In this document: positions 26,338 through 34,471 of the stretch, one piece after another
How positions within the stretch are numbered: position 1 is the first letter of the stretch
How the letters are laid out: every line of letters starts with the position of its first letter
Origin: Fimbriiglobus ruber
GTDB lineage: Bacteria; Planctomycetota; Planctomycetia; Gemmatales; Gemmataceae
Reading direction: 5' to 3'
Assembly (NCBI RefSeq): GCF_002197845.1
Contig: NZ_NIDE01000004.1
Coordinates: forward strand, 124,001 to 188,000
DNA length: 64,000 bases
Position numbers and translations under genes: made by a program
The notes under the pieces: generated by a model
What the model saw: the letters and a program-made list of their open reading frames with translations, nothing else
Databases searched by the model: none
What the model was told of the DNA's origin: nothing

Positions 26338-27624
26338 ATGTTGACGCGTGATTTCGGCCGGCGGGATTTCCTGCGGATGAGTCTCGCCAGCGCGGCCGGG
26401 GCCGCGGCCTGCCCGTGGCTGCCGGCGCTCGCGGCCGCGGCCGGGAAGAAGCCCGCCAAGGCGTGCATCGTCCTCTGGATGTCCGGCGGCCCGAGCCAGA
26501 CGGACACCTGGGATCTCAAGCCGGACCACAAAAACGGCGGGCCGACCAAGGAGATCGCGACGGCCGCATCCGGGGTGCGGTTCAGCGAGTACCTTCCCCA
26601 ACTCGCCGCGGCCGCCAAGGATCTCGGCATCGTCCGCAGCATGACGACGAAAGAAGGCGAACACGGCCGCGCCACGCAACTGCTCCACACCGGTCAACTC
26701 CCCACCGACGCTGTGGCGTACCCGGCCCTCGGCTCGCTGCTCGCCAAGGAACTTGGCGACCCGGACCACGACCTACCGAGCTACGTCACGATTTCGCCCG
26801 GCGGTCTGAATAACGTCGGTGCCGGATTCCTCGGCCCGCAGTTCGCTCCGCTGGCCGTCTCGGGGATCAGCGACGACCCGAATGCCCGGGCGAATCTGAG
26901 CATCGACAACTTGAAGCCGGACCGGGCGGTGGGTAACGACGACCAGGACATTCGCCGCAAGCTGCTCGAAGGCTTGCAAACTGACTTCGGCAAGCGTTAC
27001 GGCGGGGCGGCGGCCGCGGCACACGCGGCCAGCTACCGGAAAGCCCAGCGGATGGTCGACACCGAAGCCCGCGGTGCCTTCCGGCTGGACGAGGAGCCCG
27101 CCAAGCTCCGCGAGGCTTACGGCCGCAGTCGCTTCGGCCAGGGCTGTTTGCTCGCCCGCCGGCTGCTGGAACGCGGGGTGTCCTTCGTCGAGGTAACGCT
27201 CGACGGGTGGGACACGCACACGAACAACTTCGAAGCCGTCAAGGGGCTGAACGGGACGCTCGACCCGGCATTCGCGACGCTGCTATCCGACCTGAAAACC
27301 CGCGGGATGCTCGCGAACACGCTGGTTGTGTGGATGGGCGAGTTCGGCCGGACGCCCATCATCAACCGCACGACCGGCCGCGACCACTTCCCGGTCGCCT
27401 GGTCGACCGTGTTAGCCGGGGCGGGGATCAAGGGCGGTCGGGCGGTCGGGAGCACCGGGAAGGACGGGATGGCTGTGACGGACCGGCCGGTCACCGTCAC
27501 CGACTTCCTCGCCACCGTTTGCACCGCCGTGGGCGTCGACCCCGAGAAAGAGAACCACACCTGGGACGGTCGGCCGATCTCGCTCGTCAAGGGCGGCAAG
27601 CCGATCGAGGAGCTGGTCGGATGA
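26338..27624 (+). CDS. DUF1501 family exported protein
   Basis: A 428-aa protein with a Tat signal (FGRRDFLRMSLASAAGAAA) and the family landmarks CIVLWMSGGPSQTDTWDLKP, GCLLARRLLERGVSFVEV, DGWDTHTNNF, WMGEFGRTPIINRTTGRDHF and a C-terminal DFLATVCTAVGVDP. It begins 14 bases after the DUF1553 stop with a GGGAGAAG site; an in-frame GTG at 26320 overlaps that stop. It probably works with the upstream protein at the cell surface, but the reaction is not known. Confidence 0.93.
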   Translation: MLTRDFGRRDFLRMSLASAAGAAACPWLPALAAAAGKKPAKACIVLWMSGGPSQTDTWDLKPDHKNGGPTKEIATAASGVRFSEYLPQLAAAAKDLGIVRSMTTKEGEHGRATQLLHTGQLPTDAVAYPALGSLLAKELGDPDHDLPSYVTISPGGLNNVGAGFLGPQFAPLAVSGISDDPNARANLSIDNLKPDRAVGNDDQDIRRKLLEGLQTDFGKRYGGAAAAAHAASYRKAQRMVDTEARGAFRLDEEPAKLREAYGRSRFGQGCLLARRLLERGVSFVEVTLDGWDTHTNNFEAVKGLNGTLDPAFATLLSDLKTRGMLANTLVVWMGEFGRTPIINRTTGRDHFPVAWSTVLAGAGIKGGRAVGSTGKDGMAVTDRPVTVTDFLATVCTAVGVDPEKENHTWDGRPISLVKGGKPIEELVG

Positions 27625-29237
27625 TCGGCACCGCGCGAGTCCTGGGGTTGCTCGCCGCGGCGACCGCGCTCGCCCTGGTGGGGGTGGCGGTCGGGCGCGA
27701 GGGGGGGACCGCGCCGCCCCCACCACCCGCAGTCGACCCGGAGAGCGCCCGCGACGTATTTTTGCTGCTCGACCGCGGGCCACTGCACCTTCGGCTACAC
27801 GTCACGATTGGCGGCAAGTCGCCCCAGGCCGTCCGCCGGGAGTACCTGGCCCGGTTGTTCAAGTCGCTCGACCTGGACCACGACGGCAAGCTGAGCCGGG
27901 CCGAGTTCGACCGGTCGCCGTTGAACACGGCGGCGCGCGGGGCGATCGGACGCCGATCGAATAAGGAGGCGGCCGAAGAGGTGCCCGCGGCCAAGCTCGC
28001 CGAGGCCCTTGAACGCGTAGCAGGCGAAACCCTCGCTTTCCGACAGGACGATTCGGCCCGCAAGACAGACGACCTGGTTTTCGCCGCGCTAGACGCCGAC
28101 CACAACGGCACTTTGAGCGAGGATGAAATCGCACAAGCGACCGCCCTGCTCCTGCTCAAGGATCAGGACGAAGACGACTGCGTGACCCTCGACGAGTTCA
28201 AGCCGGTCGAAACGGTGGCGGTGGCGCAGGTCGTTTTCCCGGGAGCCCGCGAACGGCCGCTCGCCGCGGTTAGCACTCTCATGCTGGACGGCGCCGGTGC
28301 TCTCTTCGCCCAACGGCTGATTCGCCGGTACGACCGCAACCGCGACGGCCGGCTGTCCGCCGAAGAGATCGGCTTCGCCCCTGAACGGTTCCGCGCCCTC
28401 GACACCGACGGGGACGGGAAGCTCTCGCCGGACGAACTCGCGGCCTTCCGAAAGCAAAAGCCGGACGTGGAGGCGGCCCTGGACTTGGAGCCGTCGGCCG
28501 GAGACGCGTCCCAGATCCGGGTGGCCGACGGGCAAAACGCCCAGACGATCCGCCCGGACCTCGTGGCCTTCTCGTCCGCCGATGGCGTCCTCGAACTGGC
28601 GGTCCGCCGGTACGACCCGATCGCCTCAGCGGTGGCCGACGCCCGACTACAGTTCAACCGCCTGGACGCCGACGAGAACAGTTACCTCGACCGCGACGAG
28701 CTGAAGGACAACGCCCGGTTCCAGCGTGGGCTGTTCGAGATCATCGACGCCGACGGCGACGACAAGATCTTCTGGCCGGAAATGGAGCGGTACGTCCGCA
28801 ACCGGGCGGACGCGGCCGCGACCCGCTGCGATATCGTCCTGCACGACCTGGGCCACGGGTTCTTCGAGGCGCTCGACCGGAACCACGACGGCCGGCTCGG
28901 CCTCCGCGAGATCCGGGCCGCGTCCGCGACGCTGCGGACCTTGCGGAAGCCCGGCGACGCGCTCCTCCGCGCGACCGACCCGCCGCGCCGCCTCCACCTC
29001 GAAGTGGTCCGCGGGAGCTTTCAACTGTTCAGTAACCCGGTCGGCCCGATGCTGGTGTCCCAGCCGGTCGTGCAGGTGCGAACGCCGGTCGGCCCGGTCT
29101 GGTTCCAGCGGATGGACCGGAACAACGACGGCGACCTGACCTGGAAAGAATTCCTCGGCCCACGGCACGTGTTCGAAATGCTCGACGCCGACCACGACGG
29201 CTTGATCGATGCCAAAGAAGCCGAGAAGGCTCGCTGA
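27621..29237 (+). CDS. Secreted multi-EF-hand protein
   Basis: A 538-aa protein whose ATG overlaps the stop of the DUF1501 gene (ATGA). A signal peptide or anchor (about 1-25) precedes a Pro-rich stretch. About ten EF-hand-type calcium loops follow, among them DLDHDGKLSRAEF, DADHNGTLSEDEI, DRNRDGRLSAEEI, DTDGDGKLSPDEL, DADENSYLDRDEL, DADGDDKIFWPEM, DRNHDGRLGLREI, DRNNDGDLTWKEF and DADHDGLIDAKEA. A few are degenerate (DQDEDDCVTLDEF). The protein is probably an extracytoplasmic calcium-binding scaffold. Its position in the operon makes a calcium-dependent partner of the DUF1553/DUF1501 proteins plausible. Confidence 0.88.
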   Translation: MIGTARVLGLLAAATALALVGVAVGREGGTAPPPPPAVDPESARDVFLLLDRGPLHLRLHVTIGGKSPQAVRREYLARLFKSLDLDHDGKLSRAEFDRSPLNTAARGAIGRRSNKEAAEEVPAAKLAEALERVAGETLAFRQDDSARKTDDLVFAALDADHNGTLSEDEIAQATALLLLKDQDEDDCVTLDEFKPVETVAVAQVVFPGARERPLAAVSTLMLDGAGALFAQRLIRRYDRNRDGRLSAEEIGFAPERFRALDTDGDGKLSPDELAAFRKQKPDVEAALDLEPSAGDASQIRVADGQNAQTIRPDLVAFSSADGVLELAVRRYDPIASAVADARLQFNRLDADENSYLDRDELKDNARFQRGLFEIIDADGDDKIFWPEMERYVRNRADAAATRCDIVLHDLGHGFFEALDRNHDGRLGLREIRAASATLRTLRKPGDALLRATDPPRRLHLEVVRGSFQLFSNPVGPMLVSQPVVQVRTPVGPVWFQRMDRNNDGDLTWKEFLGPRHVFEMLDADHDGLIDAKEAEKAR

Positions 29238-29253
29238 TTAAAGGACGCCACCT

Positions 29254-30297
29254 ATGCCAGTTGCCGAACCCCGGCCCGGGGCCGCCGCCGAAGCGAACGG
29301 CCGCCCGATTCACGACGACGCTACCGCCGTCCGCCGCCTGGGCGAAGCCCGTGAGCGGATCAAGGAGGAAGTCGGCCGGGTGATCGTCGGCCAGAGCGAG
29401 ATCGTCGACCTGCTCCTCGTCGGCCTGCTCTGCCGGGGCCACGTCCTGTTGCACGGGGTTCCGGGCCTGGGCAAAACGCTGATGGCCAAGACCCTGGCGG
29501 ACTCGCTGGCGATGGAGTTCCGCCGGGTTCAGTTCACCCCGGACCTGATGCCGTCCGACATCACCGGCACGGACATCGTCAAGGAAGACCCGGCGTCCGG
29601 CCGGCACACGCTCGAATTCCTGCCAGGCCCGGTGTTCACGAACTTCCTCCTCGCGGACGAGATCAACCGGACTCCGCCGAAGACCCAGGCGGCCCTGCTC
29701 CAGGCGATGCAGGAGGGCGACGTCACGGTCGGCCGCCAGACGTACCCGCTGCCGAAGCCGTTCTTCGTCGTGGCGACCCAGAACCCGATCGACATGGAAG
29801 GCACCTACCCACTACCGGAAGCCCAGGTCGACCGGTTCATGTTCAGCCTCCGCATCGCCTACCCGTCGATCGAGGAGGAGGTCCGGATCATCAAGGGGAC
29901 GACCGGCACCGCGATCGCGAAGGCGTCGGCCGCCCTGACCGCCGACGAGGTCATCCGGTTGCAAGAGTACGTCCGCGGCGTGCCGATCGCGGACAGCGTG
30001 GTGAACTACGCGGCCCGCCTCGTGGCCGCGACCCGGCCCGGTTGCGGCGGCCCGGCCAACTTACACAAGTACATCGCCTACGGGGCGAGCCCGCGGGCGT
30101 CGCAGTGTCTGGTCCTGGGGGCGAAGGCCCGGGCGATCCTCGCCGGCCAGTTCCACGTCGACTTCGCGGACCTGAAGGCGCTGGCCGCGCCGGTCCTGCG
30201 GCACCGGCTGGTCCTCAACTTCCACGCCCGGGCCGACAAGATCGACGCCGACCAACTGGTCACCCAACTTCTCGCCAGCGTCCCCCAGGACGTGTAA
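29254..30297 (+). CDS. MoxR-family AAA+ ATPase
   Basis: A 347-aa cytoplasmic AAA+ chaperone. The Walker A motif is GVPGLGKT at 68-75 and Walker B is LLADEINR. The MoxR-specific stretches are QFTPDLMPSDITGTDI, FTNFLLADEINRTPPKTQAA, and ATQNPIDMEGTYPLPEAQVD, ending with RHRLVLNF. MoxR proteins act on VWA-domain partners during maturation of surface or metal-containing complexes. That fits the DUF58 and VWA genes that follow. It starts 16 bases after the EF-hand gene. Confidence 0.95.
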   Translation: MPVAEPRPGAAAEANGRPIHDDATAVRRLGEARERIKEEVGRVIVGQSEIVDLLLVGLLCRGHVLLHGVPGLGKTLMAKTLADSLAMEFRRVQFTPDLMPSDITGTDIVKEDPASGRHTLEFLPGPVFTNFLLADEINRTPPKTQAALLQAMQEGDVTVGRQTYPLPKPFFVVATQNPIDMEGTYPLPEAQVDRFMFSLRIAYPSIEEEVRIIKGTTGTAIAKASAALTADEVIRLQEYVRGVPIADSVVNYAARLVAATRPGCGGPANLHKYIAYGASPRASQCLVLGAKARAILAGQFHVDFADLKALAAPVLRHRLVLNFHARADKIDADQLVTQLLASVPQDV

Positions 30298-30313
30298 CCA
30301 CCGGGAGGCGACC

Positions 30314-31132
30314 ATGTGGGCCACTCGCGCCGCGGCGGTGTTCGTTCTCGGAGTGGCGATCGCCTTTGGGGGCGACCGCGCCCCGGACGAAGCCGCCGAG
30401 GCGGACCGGGCGTGCGCCGCGGAACTGGCCCGCTGGCAGCTCAGTTCGGCCGACTCCCTCCTCGACCGTCCGGCGGCCCCGGCGCAGAAGTGGACGAATC
30501 CTTCGGCCGGCCGCGTCTACGGCCACACTTACGTCTGGCTCGACCGGGGGCGGCCCGCAGCGGTCGGGTGTCTGTACCGGTACTTCGATCCCTACCAGTC
30601 TCTCAACGGCGAACTGGTCGCCCTGACGGGGTCACAACTCGTCGCGAAAAAGGACGACAAGGTGATTTGGGAGCCGCAAACGAAATGGGAATGGCACCCC
30701 TTACCGGGGGCCGCCACGCCCGCGGCCGGCGGCCCGCAGCGGCTCATCCAGATGCGGGCGATCGCCGACGAATGCAAAGTCGAACTGCTGGACAAGCGGA
30801 ACACGATCAAGGGAGACAGTCAGACGCCGCGGCTGTTGACCACGCCGATCTACCGGTATGACTTCGCGAAATCGAAGCCACTCGACGGCGCCCTGTTCGC
30901 CTACGTGATCGGCACCGACCCGGAACTCTTGCTCCTGCTCGAATGCGACACCTCGGCCGCCGCCCCGGAATGGCGGTTCGGGGTCGGCCGACTGAACCGC
31001 GACCACGTCAAGTTACGCCGGAAGGGCGGAACCGCGTGGGAAGGGCCCGCGATCGTGGGCGGGTACGAGAACGAGCCCACCGAGGCGTACCACTTCTTTC
31101 CGCTCGCCCTGCGCGAGGGCGCGAAGAAATGA
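30314..31132 (+). CDS. Secreted protein of the uncharacterised paralogue family (member 2)
   Basis: A 272-aa protein with a signal peptide (MWATRAAAVFVLGVAIAFGG). It shares the family pattern with the tandem genes at 42737-46361: WTNPSAGRVYGHTYVWLDRG then RPAAVGCLYRY, LIQMRAIADE, TTPIYRYDF, LDGALFAYVIGTDPELLLLLE, and WRFGVGRL. It lacks the EFTG motif seen in the others. It sits between moxR and the DUF58 gene, and its stop overlaps the DUF58 start (ATGA), so it belongs to the operon and probably to the same process. No function is known. Confidence 0.78.
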   Translation: MWATRAAAVFVLGVAIAFGGDRAPDEAAEADRACAAELARWQLSSADSLLDRPAAPAQKWTNPSAGRVYGHTYVWLDRGRPAAVGCLYRYFDPYQSLNGELVALTGSQLVAKKDDKVIWEPQTKWEWHPLPGAATPAAGGPQRLIQMRAIADECKVELLDKRNTIKGDSQTPRLLTTPIYRYDFAKSKPLDGALFAYVIGTDPELLLLLECDTSAAAPEWRFGVGRLNRDHVKLRRKGGTAWEGPAIVGGYENEPTEAYHFFPLALREGAKK

Positions 31133-32019
31133 GTGCCACGCCCGACCTCTCGGACCCCGCGTACTTCGCACAGCTCGACAGCATCGAGTTGCGCGTGCGG
31201 TCGATCGTCGAGGGCTTCCTCCACGGCCTGCACCGGAGCCCGCACGTCGGGTTCAGCGTCGAGTTCGCGTCGCACCACGAGTATGTGCGCGGGGACGACC
31301 CGCGGCACATCAACTGGAAACTTTACGCCCGGCAGCACCGGTTGTACGTCAAGGAGTTCGACGGCGACACCAACCTGAACCTGTATATCCTGCTCGACGT
31401 GAGTTCCTCAATGGCGTGCGCGAGCCTGGGCCTGAGTAAGCTGCACTACGCGGCGGCGCTGGCCGGGTCGCTCGCGCACCTCGCGCTACGACAGCACGAC
31501 GCGGCCGGGATCATCCTCTTCGCGGCCGAAGTTCTCGCCAGCTTGCCGCCGCGGTCGAAGACGCACCAGTTGCAGGAGATCCTCGGGCTGATCGCGAACG
31601 CCACCCCGCGGGCCGAGACGGACGCCGGGCGAGCGATCCACCAGGCGGCCTCCATGTGCCGGCAGCGCGGCATGGTGGCCGTGATCTCGGACTGCTTCGA
31701 TGACGTACCCCGGCTCCTGGACGGACTCGACCACCTGTTGTTCCTGAACCACGAGGTGGTGCTGTTCCAAATCCTCGACCCGTGGGAGCGCGACCTGCCG
31801 CTCGAAGGCAACGTCCGCTTCCGCGACCTCGAAACGGGCGAAACGTTGACGACGATCAGCGAGGGCGTCCGTGCCGGTTACCAGGCCGCGGTCCGTGAGT
31901 GGCTGACGGAACTCGACGGCGCGTGCCTCTCGCGGGGGATCGACCGCGTCGAGCTGACGACCGACGAGCCACTCGACCGTGCGCTGCTGAGCTACTTCAT
32001 GCGGCGGTCGCGACATTAG
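31129..32019 (+). CDS. DUF58 family protein with VWA-like fold
   Basis: A 296-aa protein that starts inside the preceding stop (ATGA). It contains the DUF58 signature GDDPRHINWKLYARQHRLYV followed by a VWA-like core with the MIDAS-type DVSSSMA motif (about residue 92), LALRQHDAAGIILFA, and VAVISDCFDD. DUF58 proteins nearly always accompany moxR, as here, and are believed to be targets of the ATPase. It has no membrane helix. The next operon gene is separated by a 478-base repeat-filled gap. Confidence 0.94.
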   Translation: MSATPDLSDPAYFAQLDSIELRVRSIVEGFLHGLHRSPHVGFSVEFASHHEYVRGDDPRHINWKLYARQHRLYVKEFDGDTNLNLYILLDVSSSMACASLGLSKLHYAAALAGSLAHLALRQHDAAGIILFAAEVLASLPPRSKTHQLQEILGLIANATPRAETDAGRAIHQAASMCRQRGMVAVISDCFDDVPRLLDGLDHLLFLNHEVVLFQILDPWERDLPLEGNVRFRDLETGETLTTISEGVRAGYQAAVREWLTELDGACLSRGIDRVELTTDEPLDRALLSYFMRRSRH

Positions 32020-32058
32020 AGCGACGAGCCGGCGTTCTCGGGCATGGGTAGAAGGCTC

Positions 32059-32373
32059 GGGCAGGTGTCCCCGGGCTCCCGCCCTCGTTGTACCCCATAA
32101 GTCGGAAGCAGCGAAAATGCCCCTTCCGAATGGCCTGGAAAACAAGCGTTTTCCAAACGGCGAAGCGGATTTGGGCCTTCCGAATGCCGTTTCCGCAACA
32201 TCTTGTTACGAAAGACGTTGCAGACTTGTGGGGTACAACGAGGGCTCCCGCCCGGGTCTACGTTAGGCCGCCCCGGAGGGGCGGAAAACGGGTTCAGCAT
32301 ACGCGTGATTGTCACGAACAGGTTCTTGGTTTTTAGCCCCTCCGGGGCGACCTAACGTAGACCCGGGCGGGAG
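32059..32373. repeat. Nested repeat: 163-bp MITE inside a larger hairpin element (copy 2)
   Basis: The inner element (32082-32244) is the reverse complement of the one at 23420-23582 with about one or two changes, has the same length and the same CCCTCGTTGTACCCCA termini, and is flanked by GGGCTCCCGCCC at 32073-32084 and 32242-32253. The outer hairpin arms are 32245-32289 and 32329-32373 (42 of 45 bases pair). The loop of the outer hairpin is unrelated to that of copy 1. It lies between the DUF58 and BatA-like genes of one operon. Confidence 0.85.
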
Positions 32374-32473
32374 CCCGGGGACACCGGGGGTGGGCCTCAC
32401 GCCACACCCGGGGACACCGAGGGCGGACCTCCTGCCCGTGCCCGGGGACACCGGGGGCGGACCTCACGCCCAT
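32374..32473. repeat. Three tandem repeats of about 33 bp
   Basis: Three units begin at 32374, 32407 and 32441, each opening CCCGGGGACACCG and continuing GGGCGGACCTC-like. A partial unit occurs after the repeat at 23711. They directly precede the BatA-like gene and extend the outer arm of the nested repeat. Confidence 0.75.
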
Positions 32474-32497
32474 CCCGAAACAGCGTGCAGGACGGGC

Positions 32498-34459
32498 ATG
32501 GAATTCGTTCACGCATCCCTGTTGGCGGGTCTGGCGGCGGTGGCCCTGCCGGTCATCGTCCACCTGTTCTTCCGCCGCCGGGCCCGGCCGGTGGACCTGG
32601 GGACGCTGCGGTTCCTGAAAATCGCCGTCCGCAATGACACCCGCCGGCGGGCGATCAAGCGGTGGATACTCCTGCTCCTGCGGATCGCGTGCGTCGTCCT
32701 TTTGGTGTTCATGTTCGCGCGGCCTTACCGGGCGGAATTCGCCGGCGGCGGGTCCACCGGGCTCACCGTCCTGTTGATCGACCGGTCGGCGAGCATGGGC
32801 CGTCAGCGGGACGGCACCCGGTTGGTCGATCACGCACTGCGGGAGTTGCCGTCGATCCTCGCCCGGATTCCGGCGAATTCGCGGGTCGAGGCCGCATGGT
32901 TTGACACCCGCGTCGAGCCGATGGGGGCGTCCGAAGACGACGGCCGGGGGACACTGTCGCGGGCGGAAGCACCCGCGACCCTCATCGGTGGGACCGACTT
33001 CGCCACCGCCCTGACGTGGGCCGGTGCCCGGTGCAACGCCGCCCGGGGAAGCGGCCCACTCAGCGTCCACGTCGTCACCGACCTCCAACGATCTGGCTTC
33101 GGGAGCCTGGAAGAGTTCGCGTTCCCGAAAGACGTGCCGGTCCGTGTCTGGGACGTCGGCGTGCCGACGTCGGCCAACGTCGCGGTCACCGAGGTCCGCC
33201 CGGTCAGTCTCATGGTCCCCGCGGACCGGCCGACCACGGTGCAGGCCAGCGTACTCAACGCGCGGCCGACGCCGCTCGATCACCTGTCGGTTCGCCTGAA
33301 GCTTGCCAACGGCGGCAAAGTCGTGGACGTCCCGGCCGTCGCGGCCGCGTCCCCGGGGGCCACGGCGACTGTGAGCTTTGAAACGCCGCCGCTCTCGCCG
33401 GGGCTCTGGCAGGGAACGGTATCCTTTGCCGCGGAGGACGACCTGCCTCTCGACAACGCCCGGCACGTGGCAATTTACGCGGCCGCCAAGCCCCGCGTCT
33501 TGCTCCTGGACGGGGCCGCCAGGGACGTCGCGGCGCTGGGCGAGGGGTACTTCCTGGAGGCGGCCCTGCGACTGGCTCCGCCGGGTGACGCCGCCGCGGA
33601 CGGGCCGTTCCAGGTCGCGATTTTGCCGTACACCAGTGGCGCCCGGCTGCCCGACTTGAGCCAGGTCGACGTGCTGGTCGCGGCCGACGTGGCCGGCTTC
33701 CCTGCGGCAGACGCGGCCAAGATCCGGGAGTTTTTGAAACGGGGCGGCGGGGCCGTCGTCCTCGGTGGGAACAACCTTGGGCCGGCGAGTACCGCCCAGT
33801 ACGCCGTCGCGGACTTGTCGGTCGGCGAGGTGGCGGGCACGCACGCGGCGCGAGACCAGCCGTTCCGGGTTTCCGAGTTCGCGGCCGACGATCCCGTGTT
33901 GGCGCCGTTCGCCGACCCGCAGCACGGCGACCTCCGCCGGTTGACGTTCTCCGGGTGTACGCGGGTCGTACCGGCCGCCGGGGTTCGCGTGCTCGCGCGG
34001 TTAAAGGACGGGACGCCGCTCCTACTCGAACGGCCGGCGGGTTCGAAACGGGTGCTGTGGTGGGCCGCGGCGGCCGGCCGTGAACACGGCGAATGGAGCC
34101 GCAGCCGGCTGTTCTTGCCGCTGGTTCATCAGCTCGTTCGCGGGGCCGCCGGGGTCGTCGGGGCCGGCCCCGTTCGCGACCTGCCCGCTGCCGGCGAGGT
34201 GCCCGGCGTCAAGCAAGTCGGCGACGCCTGGGAAGTTCGCAACCTCGAACCCCAGGAATCGGACCTCGACCGCTGCACGGCCGAGGAGTTCGCCAGCCGC
34301 CTCGGGGTGACGCCGGCCACGGACTCGGACAGCTTGGTGGCGGAAGAAAACAAACCCGGCGACGAGTCGCGGACCGGCGAATGGTGGCCGTGGCTCTGGT
34401 TGGCATTGGTCGTGTGTTGGGTCCTCGAAGGCTTACTTGCGAACCGGACGATCGCGTAA
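32498..34459 (+). CDS. BatA-like membrane protein with VWA domain
   Basis: A 653-aa protein. The N-terminus is the BatA/aerotolerance-type double membrane segment (residues 4-24 and about 57-75) with FFRRRARPVDLGTLRFLK between. A VWA domain follows with the MIDAS motif LIDRSASMGRQRDG near residue 90 and FATALTWAGARCNAARG. The region 380-560 resembles a glutamine-amidotransferase-like fold (LVAADVAGFPAADAAKIREF, GGGAVVLGGNNLG). The C-terminus has a final membrane helix (WPWLWLALVVCWVLEGLLA). It should expose its VWA domain outside the membrane and be a partner of MoxR. The ATG at 32498 is chosen as the start of the first membrane segment. Confidence 0.92.
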   Translation: MEFVHASLLAGLAAVALPVIVHLFFRRRARPVDLGTLRFLKIAVRNDTRRRAIKRWILLLLRIACVVLLVFMFARPYRAEFAGGGSTGLTVLLIDRSASMGRQRDGTRLVDHALRELPSILARIPANSRVEAAWFDTRVEPMGASEDDGRGTLSRAEAPATLIGGTDFATALTWAGARCNAARGSGPLSVHVVTDLQRSGFGSLEEFAFPKDVPVRVWDVGVPTSANVAVTEVRPVSLMVPADRPTTVQASVLNARPTPLDHLSVRLKLANGGKVVDVPAVAAASPGATATVSFETPPLSPGLWQGTVSFAAEDDLPLDNARHVAIYAAAKPRVLLLDGAARDVAALGEGYFLEAALRLAPPGDAAADGPFQVAILPYTSGARLPDLSQVDVLVAADVAGFPAADAAKIREFLKRGGGAVVLGGNNLGPASTAQYAVADLSVGEVAGTHAARDQPFRVSEFAADDPVLAPFADPQHGDLRRLTFSGCTRVVPAAGVRVLARLKDGTPLLLERPAGSKRVLWWAAAAGREHGEWSRSRLFLPLVHQLVRGAAGVVGAGPVRDLPAAGEVPGVKQVGDAWEVRNLEPQESDLDRCTAEEFASRLGVTPATDSDSLVAEENKPGDESRTGEWWPWLWLALVVCWVLEGLLANRTIA

Positions 34460-34471
34460 GGGAGAATCTCC

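Noticed and set aside
32374-32473. 33-bp tandem units considered as CRISPR
   Set aside because: Units are directly adjacent without spacers and match the arm of the neighbouring hairpin repeat.
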